64,000 bases of DNA from JBBRWO01 sp964388455 (lineage in GTDB: Bacteria; Actinomycetota; Coriobacteriia; Anaerosomatales; JAAXUF01): positions 62,001 to 126,000 of the forward strand of contig CAYMAN010000001.1 in NCBI GenBank assembly GCA_964388455.1, in the 5' to 3' direction. Made by a program: the position numbers and the translations under genes. This document shows positions 1-7,523 of the stretch, piece after piece (position 1 is the stretch's first letter; each line of letters begins with the position of its first letter). Below the pieces are notes generated by a model that saw only the letters and a list, made by a program, of their open reading frames with translations, was not told the DNA's origin and searched no databases.

Positions 1-578
1 CGGTCAGCGAACGAGCGGCTGATGGGGCCGCCGCCGATCATGACCTTGAAGCGGTCGCGGATGCCCTCTTCTTCGAGCATCTGGATGACCGAAGCCATGC
101 CGTCCATGGTCGTGGTCATGAGCGTCGAGAGGCAGATGAGCTGCGAGTTCGTCGCCTTGGCCTTCTCGATGAACTCCGCGAGTGGCACGTCTCGGCCCAG
201 GTCGTGGACCTCGAAACCGGCCACGTCGAGCATGATCTTGACCAGGTTCTTGCCGATGTCGTGCGTGTCACCCTTGACCACGCCGATGACGCACCCGATC
301 TTCTCGGCACGGTCCGAGGCCTTGATGTGTGGCTTGAGCACGTCGAGCGCGGCATACATCGCGTCCGAGCAGATCAGCAGCTCGGGGACGAAGTACTCCT
401 CCTCGTCGTAGAGGCGACCGGCCTCGTTCATGCCCACGACGAGCCCGTGCGTGATGGCATCGTAGGCGTCGAGTCCGGCTTCGACCGCTTCGTGCGCGGT
501 GGCCACTGCGAGGTCCTCGTCGAGCTCCAGTACCCCTTTGGCGAGATCGGCGAGGATTTCTTCGTTCGAACGCGGCAT
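1..578 (-). CDS. Corrinoid (B12-binding) methyltransferase protein, 3' end cut by window edge
   Basis: Carries the methyl-cobamide intermediate in methyltransferase systems (MtaC/MtbC/MttC-type, also MetH-like). The start is the ATG at 578; 192 codons are visible and the reading frame runs off the left edge. Residues 1-90 form the helical cap domain with a GMNEAGRLYDEEEYFVPELL-like segment. The Rossmann B12 domain follows, with DTHDIG at residues 104-109, the DxHxxG motif whose His is the lower cobalt ligand. It lies 46 bases downstream of the UroD/MtaA-like gene on the same strand, so the two are probably co-transcribed. No substrate-specific MtaB/MttB partner is visible; it may lie beyond the window. 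Family assignment is firm; the methyl donor cannot be inferred. Confidence 0.9.
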   Translation of the reverse strand, partial: MPRSNEEILADLAKGVLELDEDLAVATAHEAVEAGLDAYDAITHGLVVGMNEAGRLYDEEEYFVPELLICSDAMYAALDVLKPHIKASDRAEKIGCVIGVVKGDTHDIGKNLVKIMLDVAGFEVHDLGRDVPLAEFIEKAKATNSQLICLSTLMTTTMDGMASVIQMLEEEGIRDRFKVMIGGGPISRSFAD

Positions 579-624
579 GCTCGTACCCTTCTCGGTTCGG
601 TCGCCGGATCAGGCGGCCTGTGGT

Positions 625-1692
625 CTATGCGGTGGCGAGCTCGCGGAGCTCGACGGATTCCTCGGATGGCAGCGTGCCGGAGACTACGTCGGCGATTGCA
701 CGGATGTTGGCAACGGGGGTGCGCGGGCCGATGCCGCACGCTGGTGCCACGATGTCGACGCCGTCACGCATGCGGGCAGCGGCGACCTGGCGCAGCGTGC
801 CTGCCTTGCCGTACTCGAGCAGGTACGTGCTCACGTTGCCCATGGTCACGTGCTCGGGCGCAAGCGCACGCAGCGTGCGGAAGGACACGTTGCTGTCGAT
901 GCTGATCGCCGGCGCGGAGATCTCGGCCAGTGCGCCGCGCAGTGCTTTCACATCCCCGCAGATGTGCACGATCGACAGCACGCCGCGCCCAGCGAAGTGG
1001 TCGACGATGCGATTCACGTACGGCAGCGCGAAGGCCTCGAACGCCTTGGCGCCGATGAGCTCGCCGGTGCCGCTCGGGTCGGCTATGCAGATGGTGTCGG
1101 CGCCTGCGTCCACGAGCGCGTCACCCAGCGCAATCGCGGCCTCGGCGGACACCTCGAGCAGCGCGTGCGCGGCGGTGGGGTCGCGGCGCATTGCTCGATA
1201 GAATTCCAGGGGATCGGCGAGCGATGTCGCCAGGGAGATCGGGCCGGTGAGGCTCGCAATCATGGGCATGTCGGATCGCTCGGCGACGAGCAGTCTCGTG
1301 GCCGATACGGCGACGGCAGCCCTGCCGCGCGTCGCGTCGAATGCGTCGAGGCGGTCGACGTCGGCCAACGCATCGAGCGCGTACCCGGTGACTCTCGGCT
1401 CCGTCTTGGCGTCGCCCAGATCGACAGGCGCGCCCATTCCCTCGGCTTCGATCGTCATGCAGAAGGGTGTGCCGAGATTCTCGACGCCTGCGACGTCCGC
1501 CATGCCGAGGACGAGGCGAGCCATGCTCTCGGCGTCGGAGTGTGCGCGGGGCCACGACTCCCCCACCGCTTCCATCACGTCGGTGACGGCCATATTCATC
1601 ATGCCACCGGGGCAGATGAACGGCGCGCGGTCCACGGGGGTTCGTGCAAGAACCGCGCGTAGTCGCTGCTTTGGGGTGATGGAGCTGGTCAC
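625..1692 (-). CDS. Uroporphyrinogen decarboxylase-family (MtaA/MtbA-like) methylcobamide methyltransferase
   Basis: 355 aa protein of the UroD/MtaA superfamily. It probably moves a methyl group from the neighbouring corrinoid protein to a thiol or related acceptor rather than acting in haem synthesis. It contains an HICG motif and, near the C terminus, PACGIGPRTP; the His-x-Cys plus distal Cys arrangement is that of the zinc site of MtaA/MtbA enzymes and is absent from true HemE. I chose the GTG at 1692 because the sequence after it (TSSITPKQRLRAVL) is the usual family start; an in-frame upstream start at 1743 would add 17 atypical residues. The acceptor is unknown; an actinobacterium would not be expected to use coenzyme M. 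Confidence 0.82.
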   Translation of the reverse strand: MTSSITPKQRLRAVLARTPVDRAPFICPGGMMNMAVTDVMEAVGESWPRAHSDAESMARLVLGMADVAGVENLGTPFCMTIEAEGMGAPVDLGDAKTEPRVTGYALDALADVDRLDAFDATRGRAAVAVSATRLLVAERSDMPMIASLTGPISLATSLADPLEFYRAMRRDPTAAHALLEVSAEAAIALGDALVDAGADTICIADPSGTGELIGAKAFEAFALPYVNRIVDHFAGRGVLSIVHICGDVKALRGALAEISAPAISIDSNVSFRTLRALAPEHVTMGNVSTYLLEYGKAGTLRQVAAARMRDGVDIVAPACGIGPRTPVANIRAIADVVSGTLPSEESVELRELATA

Positions 1693-1707
1693 AGAGTTCC
1701 GTCCGTC

Positions 1708-1738
1708 GCTTATCCGGAGCCTGATAGGTCGAATAAGC
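1708..1738. promoter_or_regulatory. Interrupted inverted repeat upstream of the methyltransferase gene
   Basis: Arms GCTTAT (1708-1713) and ATAAGC (1733-1738) flank 19 bases just upstream of the GTG start at 1692. Arms and spacing would suit either an operator or a leader hairpin. The arms are short, so chance is not excluded. Confidence 0.25.
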
Positions 1739-1784
1739 AACAACTATTCCACACTTATCGCACAAACGGAAGCGGCAGTGCGCT

Positions 1785-2513
1785 CTAGCCGATCGAACAG
1801 CCCACCCCACGGCCGCCATCTCGCACCATGGCGATCAGTCGGGATCGCCCGGCGTCGCTCAGCCCCAGATCAGCGATCTCGCCCTCGAGCTGCGCCTTCG
1901 TCCCGTCGCCAGCGACGTAGCCGTTCACGTGCGCGGCGGACGTGCTCTCGCGCAGCGCGGCCTCGTCATCGCCGAACATCGCGTTGAAGTCCGTCGCCAG
2001 CACGCGGTCATTTCGCAGATAGTACTTTTGGTGGTAGTCCTCGGCGTTCCAGAAGCGCTTGAGGGGCTCGATGCGTGTGGCGAGCGGGCGTCCACCGAGC
2101 ACCGCCGAGAACCTCGCGGCCCGCTCCTCGGCGACTGCCAGTTGCTCAGCGTCGTGCGCGAGAATGACGGATGCGTACTGCTCCTTGTGCGCGACCCACG
2201 TGGGGTTGTGCGAGGCGAACGCGAGGTCCACCAGCTCCGAATAGGTGATCACCGAGGGCTCGAAGTCGACCTGGAAGCACTCGGTCTGATCTCGCAGGTC
2301 CCGATAGGTGGGGTTGGCGTAGTCGCCGCCGGCGTACCCGACCCGCGTGCGCCAGACTCCTTCGACGAGCCCGAACCGGGCGTCAGGGGTCCAGAATCAA
2401 CCGACACCGAACGTCGCCGTGGCGAGCACGCCGGGAACCTGCAGGTCCAGGGCCGGTATCGCGAGCGGCTCGGGAGTGGCCGCCGGTTCTTGGGATCGAA
2501 AACCTCGGAACAT
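1785..2513 (-). CDS. msrA: Selenocysteine-containing peptide methionine sulfoxide reductase MsrA (in-frame TGA at 2397-2399)
   Basis: Reduces methionine-S-sulfoxide in proteins. The full frame from the ATG at 2513 (RBS GAGGAG 6 bases upstream) to the TAG at 1785 has one internal TGA at codon 39. It falls exactly on the catalytic residue: GVG-TGA-FW instead of the usual G-C-F-W. Downstream the family continues intact without frameshift: RVGYAGGDYANPTYRDL, the HNPTW region, AEDYHQKYYLR and a C-terminal Cys (VGCSIG) that could resolve the selenenylsulfide. With Sec read through, the product is 242 aa. A SECIS-like hairpin follows the TGA. TGA is a normal stop elsewhere in the window, so the code is standard. 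Automatic annotation would call a truncated 155-residue protein starting at 2252. Sec-MsrA is known from Chlamydomonas and a few anaerobic bacteria; here it is inferred from sequence. Confidence 0.9.
2364..2384 (-). promoter_or_regulatory. Bacterial SECIS-like hairpin in msrA
   Basis: Starting 12 nt after the UGA on the transcript, GAC and GCCCG form the 5' arm, a GUU apical loop follows, and CGGGC then (after a two-base UC bulge) GUC close the stem. Eight base pairs, an exposed G-U in the loop and a roughly 11-12 nt distance to the UGA match the E. coli-type SECIS layout read by SelB. Confidence 0.7.
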
Positions 2514-2560
2514 GCTGTCTCCTCTCGTTTCCGACTTCTGGTGCAAGCGCCGCGCCAGCC

Positions 2561-3784
2561 CTACTCCTCCAGCGCGTTGGCGAGCTGTTCGAGGAAGAGT
2601 CCCACATCGGTGACGATACCCACTGTCTGCCACGAGCCTCGGTCCGCGAGCTTGGTCACGACCGCCGGATTGATGTCGACGCACACCGTGGTGGTCGACG
2701 CAGGCAACATGTTGCCGGTAGCAATCGAGTGCAGCATCGTCGAGAGCATCAGGCACGCACCGGCACCCTGCGCGTAGTGGCGCATCGCGTCCTGCGCCTC
2801 GATCACGTCGGTGATCACGTCCGGCAGCGGACCGTCGTCGCGGATCGAGCCCGCGAGCACGAACGGCGTGTTGGTCTTCACTAGCGTGTACATGAGTCCC
2901 TTGGTGATGACCCCCGCGTCAACCGCAGCCTTGATCGAGCCGTAGCCGCGCACGGTGTTGATTGCGCGCAAATGGTGTTCGTGCCCGCCAAACGTCGGCA
3001 CGCCCGTCTCCAGCGCCACGCCCAGCGATGTCCCGTACAGCGCGCTCTCGATGTCGTGCGTCGCCACGGCGTTCCCGCCAAAGAGCACGGTGATGTAACC
3101 CATGTTCACCAGCCGAGCGAGTTCGTCAGCGGCACCCGTGTGAACGACCGCAGGCCCCACGACCGCGATGACCTCTCGGCCAGCGGTGCGATTGTCTCGG
3201 AGCATCTTCGCCACATCGGCCACGACCTGCGCCTTGGGCTTCTCGCTCGATACCGAGGAGGACATGAACTCGAATGCCTGCTTGTCGCGTGGACGTTCCT
3301 GCGGATGAACTCGGATGCCGATGTGGCCGACGACGAACCGGTCGCCCTCGCGCGCGTCGGCCATCGGGATCGCCTCGGCGGTTCCGGCGACCGGATCGAT
3401 GCGCACGCCGAGGTCCATCTCGGGATTGGTGACACGGACCCAGGCGCCGTCGATGCGGATGTCAGACTCCATGTTGGTGGTCGAGTAGAAGCCGTCGGGG
3501 AACACACCGTCCATCTGTGCAGGCTTGGTCTGGGCATCAGCCGGATCGACAGACACCGCGCCGTGCGCTCCCACCTGTCCCAGAATCTCGTCGAGCACCA
3601 CTTGATCAACCGCGCGCACGCGCAGAACGCACACAGACGGATCGTCATTGGTGCGGCCGACGTCGAAGCTCAGCGTCTCGAACTCGCCGCCCAGCGCGAT
3701 GACCGTGTCCATCACCTGCGACATGATTCCCGAGTCGATCAGGTGACCTTCGATGCGGACGTCTTCGAACACGGAGTGAATCAT
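2561..3784 (-). CDS. TIGR00300 / LOR-SDH domain protein, archaeal-type ornithine cyclodeaminase homologue
   Basis: 407 aa from the ATG at 3784, chosen over the longer reading because GGAGGG sits just upstream and MIHSVFEDVRIEGHLIDSG is the family N terminus. An N-terminal LOR/SDH domain (FEDVRIEGHLIDS...) is followed by a Rossmann-type half with VVGPAVVHTGAADEL, LFGGNAVATHDIESAL and GHEHHLRAINTVRGYGS. Members in methanogens, and the C-terminal part of cyanobacterial AgrE/ArgZ, convert ornithine to proline plus ammonia using NAD. That function is inferred by family, not proven here. It is the first gene of the minus-strand run leading into msrA (47-base gap). No arginine-degradation genes are adjacent. 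Confidence 0.75.
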   Translation of the reverse strand: MIHSVFEDVRIEGHLIDSGIMSQVMDTVIALGGEFETLSFDVGRTNDDPSVCVLRVRAVDQVVLDEILGQVGAHGAVSVDPADAQTKPAQMDGVFPDGFYSTTNMESDIRIDGAWVRVTNPEMDLGVRIDPVAGTAEAIPMADAREGDRFVVGHIGIRVHPQERPRDKQAFEFMSSSVSSEKPKAQVVADVAKMLRDNRTAGREVIAVVGPAVVHTGAADELARLVNMGYITVLFGGNAVATHDIESALYGTSLGVALETGVPTFGGHEHHLRAINTVRGYGSIKAAVDAGVITKGLMYTLVKTNTPFVLAGSIRDDGPLPDVITDVIEAQDAMRHYAQGAGACLMLSTMLHSIATGNMLPASTTTVCVDINPAVVTKLADRGSWQTVGIVTDVGLFLEQLANALEE

Positions 3785-3857
3785 GATGCCCTCCAAGACA
3801 GTAGCGTGAGCGAGTGGGAACCGCGCGACCCTGGCCGAGAGTAGCGGCTTGTCGAAG

Positions 3858-4283
3858 CTAGTACGAGCCGTGCACTCCCAGCATGCCAAAGGTGCACGGC
3901 ACGACGCTGATACTCGCATCAAGTGAGTAGGCGCCGGTCGCCACGTCAGGGTTTCTGTAGTCGGCCGGGCTCGGCGCTGCCGGACAGTGCGGCGCAATCC
4001 TGAGTGCCTGATCGCGTATCAGCGGATGCGCCTCATTCACGACTCCCTCGAGTATGCTCGACGGTGAGGCGTTCATTGCGCTCCACGTGCTGACCGCGCC
4101 ATCGACGATGCGCTGGTTCGAGAAACACGTCTTCTGCTTCGCATTGGCGAGATTGGCGTAGAAGACCGGGATCGCTACTGCGATGAGCACGCCGATGATG
4201 ACCACCACGACCATGAGCTCGACGAGGCTGAATCCCTCGGACTGCGTGAGCCGGACGCTTCGCAATGTCATCGGGATGCGCAT
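3858..4283 (-). CDS. Type IV pilin-like protein with prepilin leader
   Basis: 141 aa. The N terminus has a class III prepilin signal: a short basic leader, then G-FSLVE (Glu at +5) followed by a roughly 20-residue hydrophobic helix (LMVVVVIIGVLIAVAIPVF), so a PilD-type peptidase would cleave after Gly and methylate Phe. The C-terminal part has two Cys that could form the usual disulfide loop (CPAAPS... and VVPCTF), plus one nearer the helix. It begins three bases after the purE stop and is probably co-transcribed with it. No assembly ATPase or other pilus gene lies in the window, so whether it is a major pilin, minor pilin or pseudopilin is open. Confidence 0.8.
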   Translation of the reverse strand: MRIPMTLRSVRLTQSEGFSLVELMVVVVIIGVLIAVAIPVFYANLANAKQKTCFSNQRIVDGAVSTWSAMNASPSSILEGVVNEAHPLIRDQALRIAPHCPAAPSPADYRNPDVATGAYSLDASISVVPCTFGMLGVHGSY

Positions 4284-4286
4284 CCC

Positions 4287-4748
4287 CTACGACTCGGACA
4301 TCGCACGCTTATACGCCACAATCGTCTCGCGATACTCGGGCATCGAGGTGCCGAGAATCTGCGTCGCCAGAATGGCTGCGTTCTTGGCGCCGTTGATGGC
4401 GACACAGGCGACCGGAACCCCGGTGGGCATCTGCACCATCGACAGCAGCGAATCGAGTCCGCCCAGGTCGCTGGTCTTCATGGGCACGGTGATGACGGGG
4501 AGCGGCGTGAAGGCTGCGACCACGCCGCCGAGATGTGCGGCCTTGCCAGCAGCTGCGACGATGACCTTGATACCGCGGTCTCCCGCGGTCGACGCCCACT
4601 CGTGAACGCGGTCAGGATTGCGATGCGCGCTTGCCACGACAATCTCGAACTCGACGCCCAATTCCTCGAGCTGAGTGGCGCATTCCTGCATGACGTCAAG
4701 GTCGGACTTGGACCCCATGATGATTCCGACAAGCGGCGTTCCGGCCAT
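4287..4748 (-). CDS. purE: N5-carboxyaminoimidazole ribonucleotide mutase PurE
   Basis: Class I PurE, 153 aa, interconverting N5-CAIR and CAIR in purine synthesis. The start MAGTPLVGIIMGSKSD at 4748 gives the family N terminus and the substrate-binding GSKSD loop. SAHRNPDRV supplies the catalytic His region, and AAAGKAAHLGGVVAAFTPLPVI the nucleotide-binding loop. purD and purA lie nearby on the same strand, so three purine genes are scattered among unrelated ones rather than in one operon. No purK is visible. Confidence 0.96.
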   Translation of the reverse strand: MAGTPLVGIIMGSKSDLDVMQECATQLEELGVEFEIVVASAHRNPDRVHEWASTAGDRGIKVIVAAAGKAAHLGGVVAAFTPLPVITVPMKTSDLGGLDSLLSMVQMPTGVPVACVAINGAKNAAILATQILGTSMPEYRETIVAYKRAMSES

Positions 4749-4856
4749 CGATTCCTCCCAATACATCCATCGGTGGTCGTACTCTGCCCGCGCAAGGTAT
4801 GCGGGCCCTTAGGCGCGAAGCGTATCAGAATCCCGCACGATTGGCTCGGGTTGCCG

Positions 4857-6164
4857 CTACTTGCAGCCCGCCTCACAGGCCTCGCCGTCGCCAAAGAGCA
4901 GCTCTTTCTCGGCAGTGGAGATGCCGGAACGCGCCTGATCGCGCAGGTTGTTCACGCCGACGAAGAACTCACGCATCATCGCGACCAGTAGGTAGCGACC
5001 CTTGGGCGAGAGCACCAGCTCGTCTGAGTTGTCGACCGAGAAGGCGCCAACGGTCCGCATATACGCGATCTCTACGGCGAGGCCCAGCTCGATGGAGACG
5101 CCGAAGTCCTCGATGAACTGCTTCTTGTCGAGCCGCATCCCAAAGAGCGCCATCAGGAAGCGGTAGCGCATGCGGTCCTTGTGCGCGAACGCGCGACTCT
5201 GCATCGCCGGCGTCTTGCCCTCCTCGATGCGCTCCGAGTAGCTCTGGAGCGAGAAGCTGTTCACGTATATCGCGCCCTCGAGGAAACTGAACGCGCCCGA
5301 GCCGATGCCCACGTACTCCTCGTAGTCGACGATGTACTCGTCGATCATGCCGCCGCCGGTGCGCGAGAACGTCCACGCGCTCGCGGGCGAGAACGTGTCG
5401 GCCAGACCGGAGGCGATGAGCTTGTAATAGTCGGCCTCGCGGGCGTAGTCGACCTTGCCGACGGTGCGGCGCAGCGACTCGCGCACGGCGGGAGACGCCA
5501 TGAGCGGGTAGAACGTCGTCTGACTGACGCCGGTCTCCTTGATGAACTCGACGTCGCGCTTGAGCATCTCGGGCGTCTGGCTCGGGAAGTTGAAGATCAT
5601 GTCGGCGTTAAGCGAGTGGAAGCGGCCTTCCATCGCCTTGAGCCGTTCGAGGATCTGCGCCGCCGAGCCGTACTTGTCGTAGCGGTCCATCTGCTTGAGC
5701 AGACCGTCGTCGAGCGACTGTACTCCCACACTCAGGCGCTGCACGCGGCCGTCGAGCGGATCCATCCACTGCGGGTACAGGTGGTTGGGGTTGGTCTCCG
5801 AGGAGACCTCCTTGATCGAGAAGAGCTCCTTGGCCAGATCGATCGTGGTGACCAGCTCGTCGATGTCGATGGTGGGGGTACCGCCGCCAACGTACATGGA
5901 CTCGAAGTCGTAGCCCAGTGCGTGAACCATGCGCATCTCTTCGCGCAGGTTGGTGTAGTAGCGTTTGGCTCGCTCGGCGTTGAAGGGAAAGCGGTTGAAC
6001 GAGCAGTACGGGCACAGCCGCTCGCAAAACGGGATGTGCACGTAGAGCAGGTACTGGCGCCCCGCCACGGGTGTCGGGAGCGCGTCGATGCCCGAGGGCT
6101 CGAGCGTCAGGTAGCGGTCGTTGGTCCGCCGCATGACGGCGGTGAGGAGGCGCTCCGCTAACAT
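4857..6164 (-). CDS. HemN-like radical SAM protein (coproporphyrinogen III oxidase family)
   Basis: 435 aa radical SAM enzyme. YVHIPFCERLCPYC puts the CX3CX2C [4Fe-4S] ligands at Cys47, Cys51 and Cys54; GGGTPT (SAM binding) and a long TIM-barrel with SVGVQSL follow, as in the HemN/HemW/HemZ family. True HemN, the haem chaperone HemW and HutW-like enzymes share this signature, so the substrate cannot be fixed from sequence. The C terminus ends with two unusual Cys (EACEAGCK). The start overlaps the 3' end of purD by seven bases, implying translational coupling. Confidence 0.82.
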   Translation of the reverse strand: MLAERLLTAVMRRTNDRYLTLEPSGIDALPTPVAGRQYLLYVHIPFCERLCPYCSFNRFPFNAERAKRYYTNLREEMRMVHALGYDFESMYVGGGTPTIDIDELVTTIDLAKELFSIKEVSSETNPNHLYPQWMDPLDGRVQRLSVGVQSLDDGLLKQMDRYDKYGSAAQILERLKAMEGRFHSLNADMIFNFPSQTPEMLKRDVEFIKETGVSQTTFYPLMASPAVRESLRRTVGKVDYAREADYYKLIASGLADTFSPASAWTFSRTGGGMIDEYIVDYEEYVGIGSGAFSFLEGAIYVNSFSLQSYSERIEEGKTPAMQSRAFAHKDRMRYRFLMALFGMRLDKKQFIEDFGVSIELGLAVEIAYMRTVGAFSVDNSDELVLSPKGRYLLVAMMREFFVGVNNLRDQARSGISTAEKELLFGDGEACEAGCK

Positions 6165-7459
6165 GCGTCGCCCCCGCCGGTCCCGCCCGCGAGCGCGCGA
6201 TGCGCGATGTCGTGCCGATAGAAGGCGCCGTCGAAGCGAATCGCGTCGACCGCACGATACGCCTTGTCGATCGCCTCGCGGTAGTCGTTGCCAAACGCCG
6301 TCACGTTCAGCACGCGTCCGCCGGCCGACAGCAACGAGCCGTCCTCGGCGAGCGTGGTGCCGGCGTGATAGACAACGACGCCCGGAATCTCCTCCGCGGC
6401 CCCGATGCCGGTGATGAGTTTGCCGGTCGCGTAGTCGTCGGGATACCCGCCGCTCGCCATCACCACGGAGACGACTACGTCATCGCTCCAAGACAGCGCG
6501 CCGAACTCGTCGAGCTGACCGTTCGCAACCGCCGAGAGGACCTCCGCGAGGTCGTTCTGGAGGCGCGGCAGGAGAACCTGCGTCTCAGGATCGCCGAAGC
6601 GGGTGTTGTACTCGAGGACCTTGGGACCCTTGGGGGTGAGCATGAAGCCGCCGTAGAGCACGCCGCGGAACTCGATGCCTTCCGAGACCATCTGGCGCGC
6701 GGTCATCTCGAGGATCTCGACCATGCGCGCGTAGTCAGCCGCCGGGATTCCGGGGACCGGCGAGTAGACACCCATGCCGCCGGTGTTGGGCCCCAGATCG
6801 CCGTCGAACGCGCGCTTGTGGTCCTGGGCGGGCGCCATCGGCATGACGGTGGGACCGTCGACGAAGGCGAGCAGTGATACCTCAGGACCGGTCATGAACT
6901 CCTCGATCACGACCGTCGCGCCGGCATCGCCAAAGCGGCCGTCGAAGCACTCCTCAACCGCCGCGATCGCGTCGGCGGACTCCATGGCGACGGTGACTCC
7001 CTTACCCGCGGCGAGGCCATCGGCCTTGACCACGATGGGGGCGCCGACGCGCTGCAGGTATGCGAGCGCCGGTTCGCGCTCGGTGAAGGTGCGGGCCTCA
7101 GCCGTAGGGACCTCAGCGCGCTCCATCAGTGCCTTTGAGAACGACTTGCTCCCCTCGAGGAGCGCGCCCGCTGCGCCCGGGCCGAAGGTCGAGATGCCGG
7201 CGGCGCGCAGGTCGTCCGCCAGACCAGCGACCAGCGGGACCTCGGGGCCGATCACCACGAGCGTGATGGCGTTCTCGCGCGCGAACGCGATGACGGCGGC
7301 AGGGTCGCCTGAGTCGAGTGCGACGTTGGTGGTGGCGCGCTCGCCTGCGGTGCCGCCGTTACCCGGCGCGGCGAAGATCGCCTCGACCTGAGGGGAGGCG
7401 GCCAGCGAGTGTACGATCGCGTGCTCACGACCGCCGGAGCCGATGACGAGGATGCGCAT
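6158..7459 (-). CDS. purD: Phosphoribosylamine-glycine ligase PurD
   Basis: GAR synthetase, 433 aa, ATP-grasp fold, catalysing ATP-dependent ligation of glycine to phosphoribosylamine. MRILVIGSGGREHAI is the family N terminus, so the start is taken at 7459 rather than three codons upstream. VVKADGLAAGKGV is the ATP-grasp loop; NTGGMGVYSP and EYNTRFGDPETQ are diagnostic. It is the first gene of a probable purD-radical SAM unit. Confidence 0.97.
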   Translation of the reverse strand: MRILVIGSGGREHAIVHSLAASPQVEAIFAAPGNGGTAGERATTNVALDSGDPAAVIAFARENAITLVVIGPEVPLVAGLADDLRAAGISTFGPGAAGALLEGSKSFSKALMERAEVPTAEARTFTEREPALAYLQRVGAPIVVKADGLAAGKGVTVAMESADAIAAVEECFDGRFGDAGATVVIEEFMTGPEVSLLAFVDGPTVMPMAPAQDHKRAFDGDLGPNTGGMGVYSPVPGIPAADYARMVEILEMTARQMVSEGIEFRGVLYGGFMLTPKGPKVLEYNTRFGDPETQVLLPRLQNDLAEVLSAVANGQLDEFGALSWSDDVVVSVVMASGGYPDDYATGKLITGIGAAEEIPGVVVYHAGTTLAEDGSLLSAGGRVLNVTAFGNDYREAIDKAYRAVDAIRFDGAFYRHDIAHRALAGGTGGGDAC

Positions 7460-7523
7460 GAGAATCACCTATCGATCGAAACGAAATGTACACACGGCCC
7501 TCGCCCTGGAAGGCGGCGGCCCG

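Noticed and set aside
2397..2756. msrA looks like a pseudogene broken by a stop between a 5' piece (to 2397) and a 3' piece (from 2252)
   Set aside because: Both pieces are in the same frame, the stop is a single TGA at the catalytic residue, conserved sequence continues on both sides and a SECIS-like hairpin follows. Selenocysteine explains all of this.
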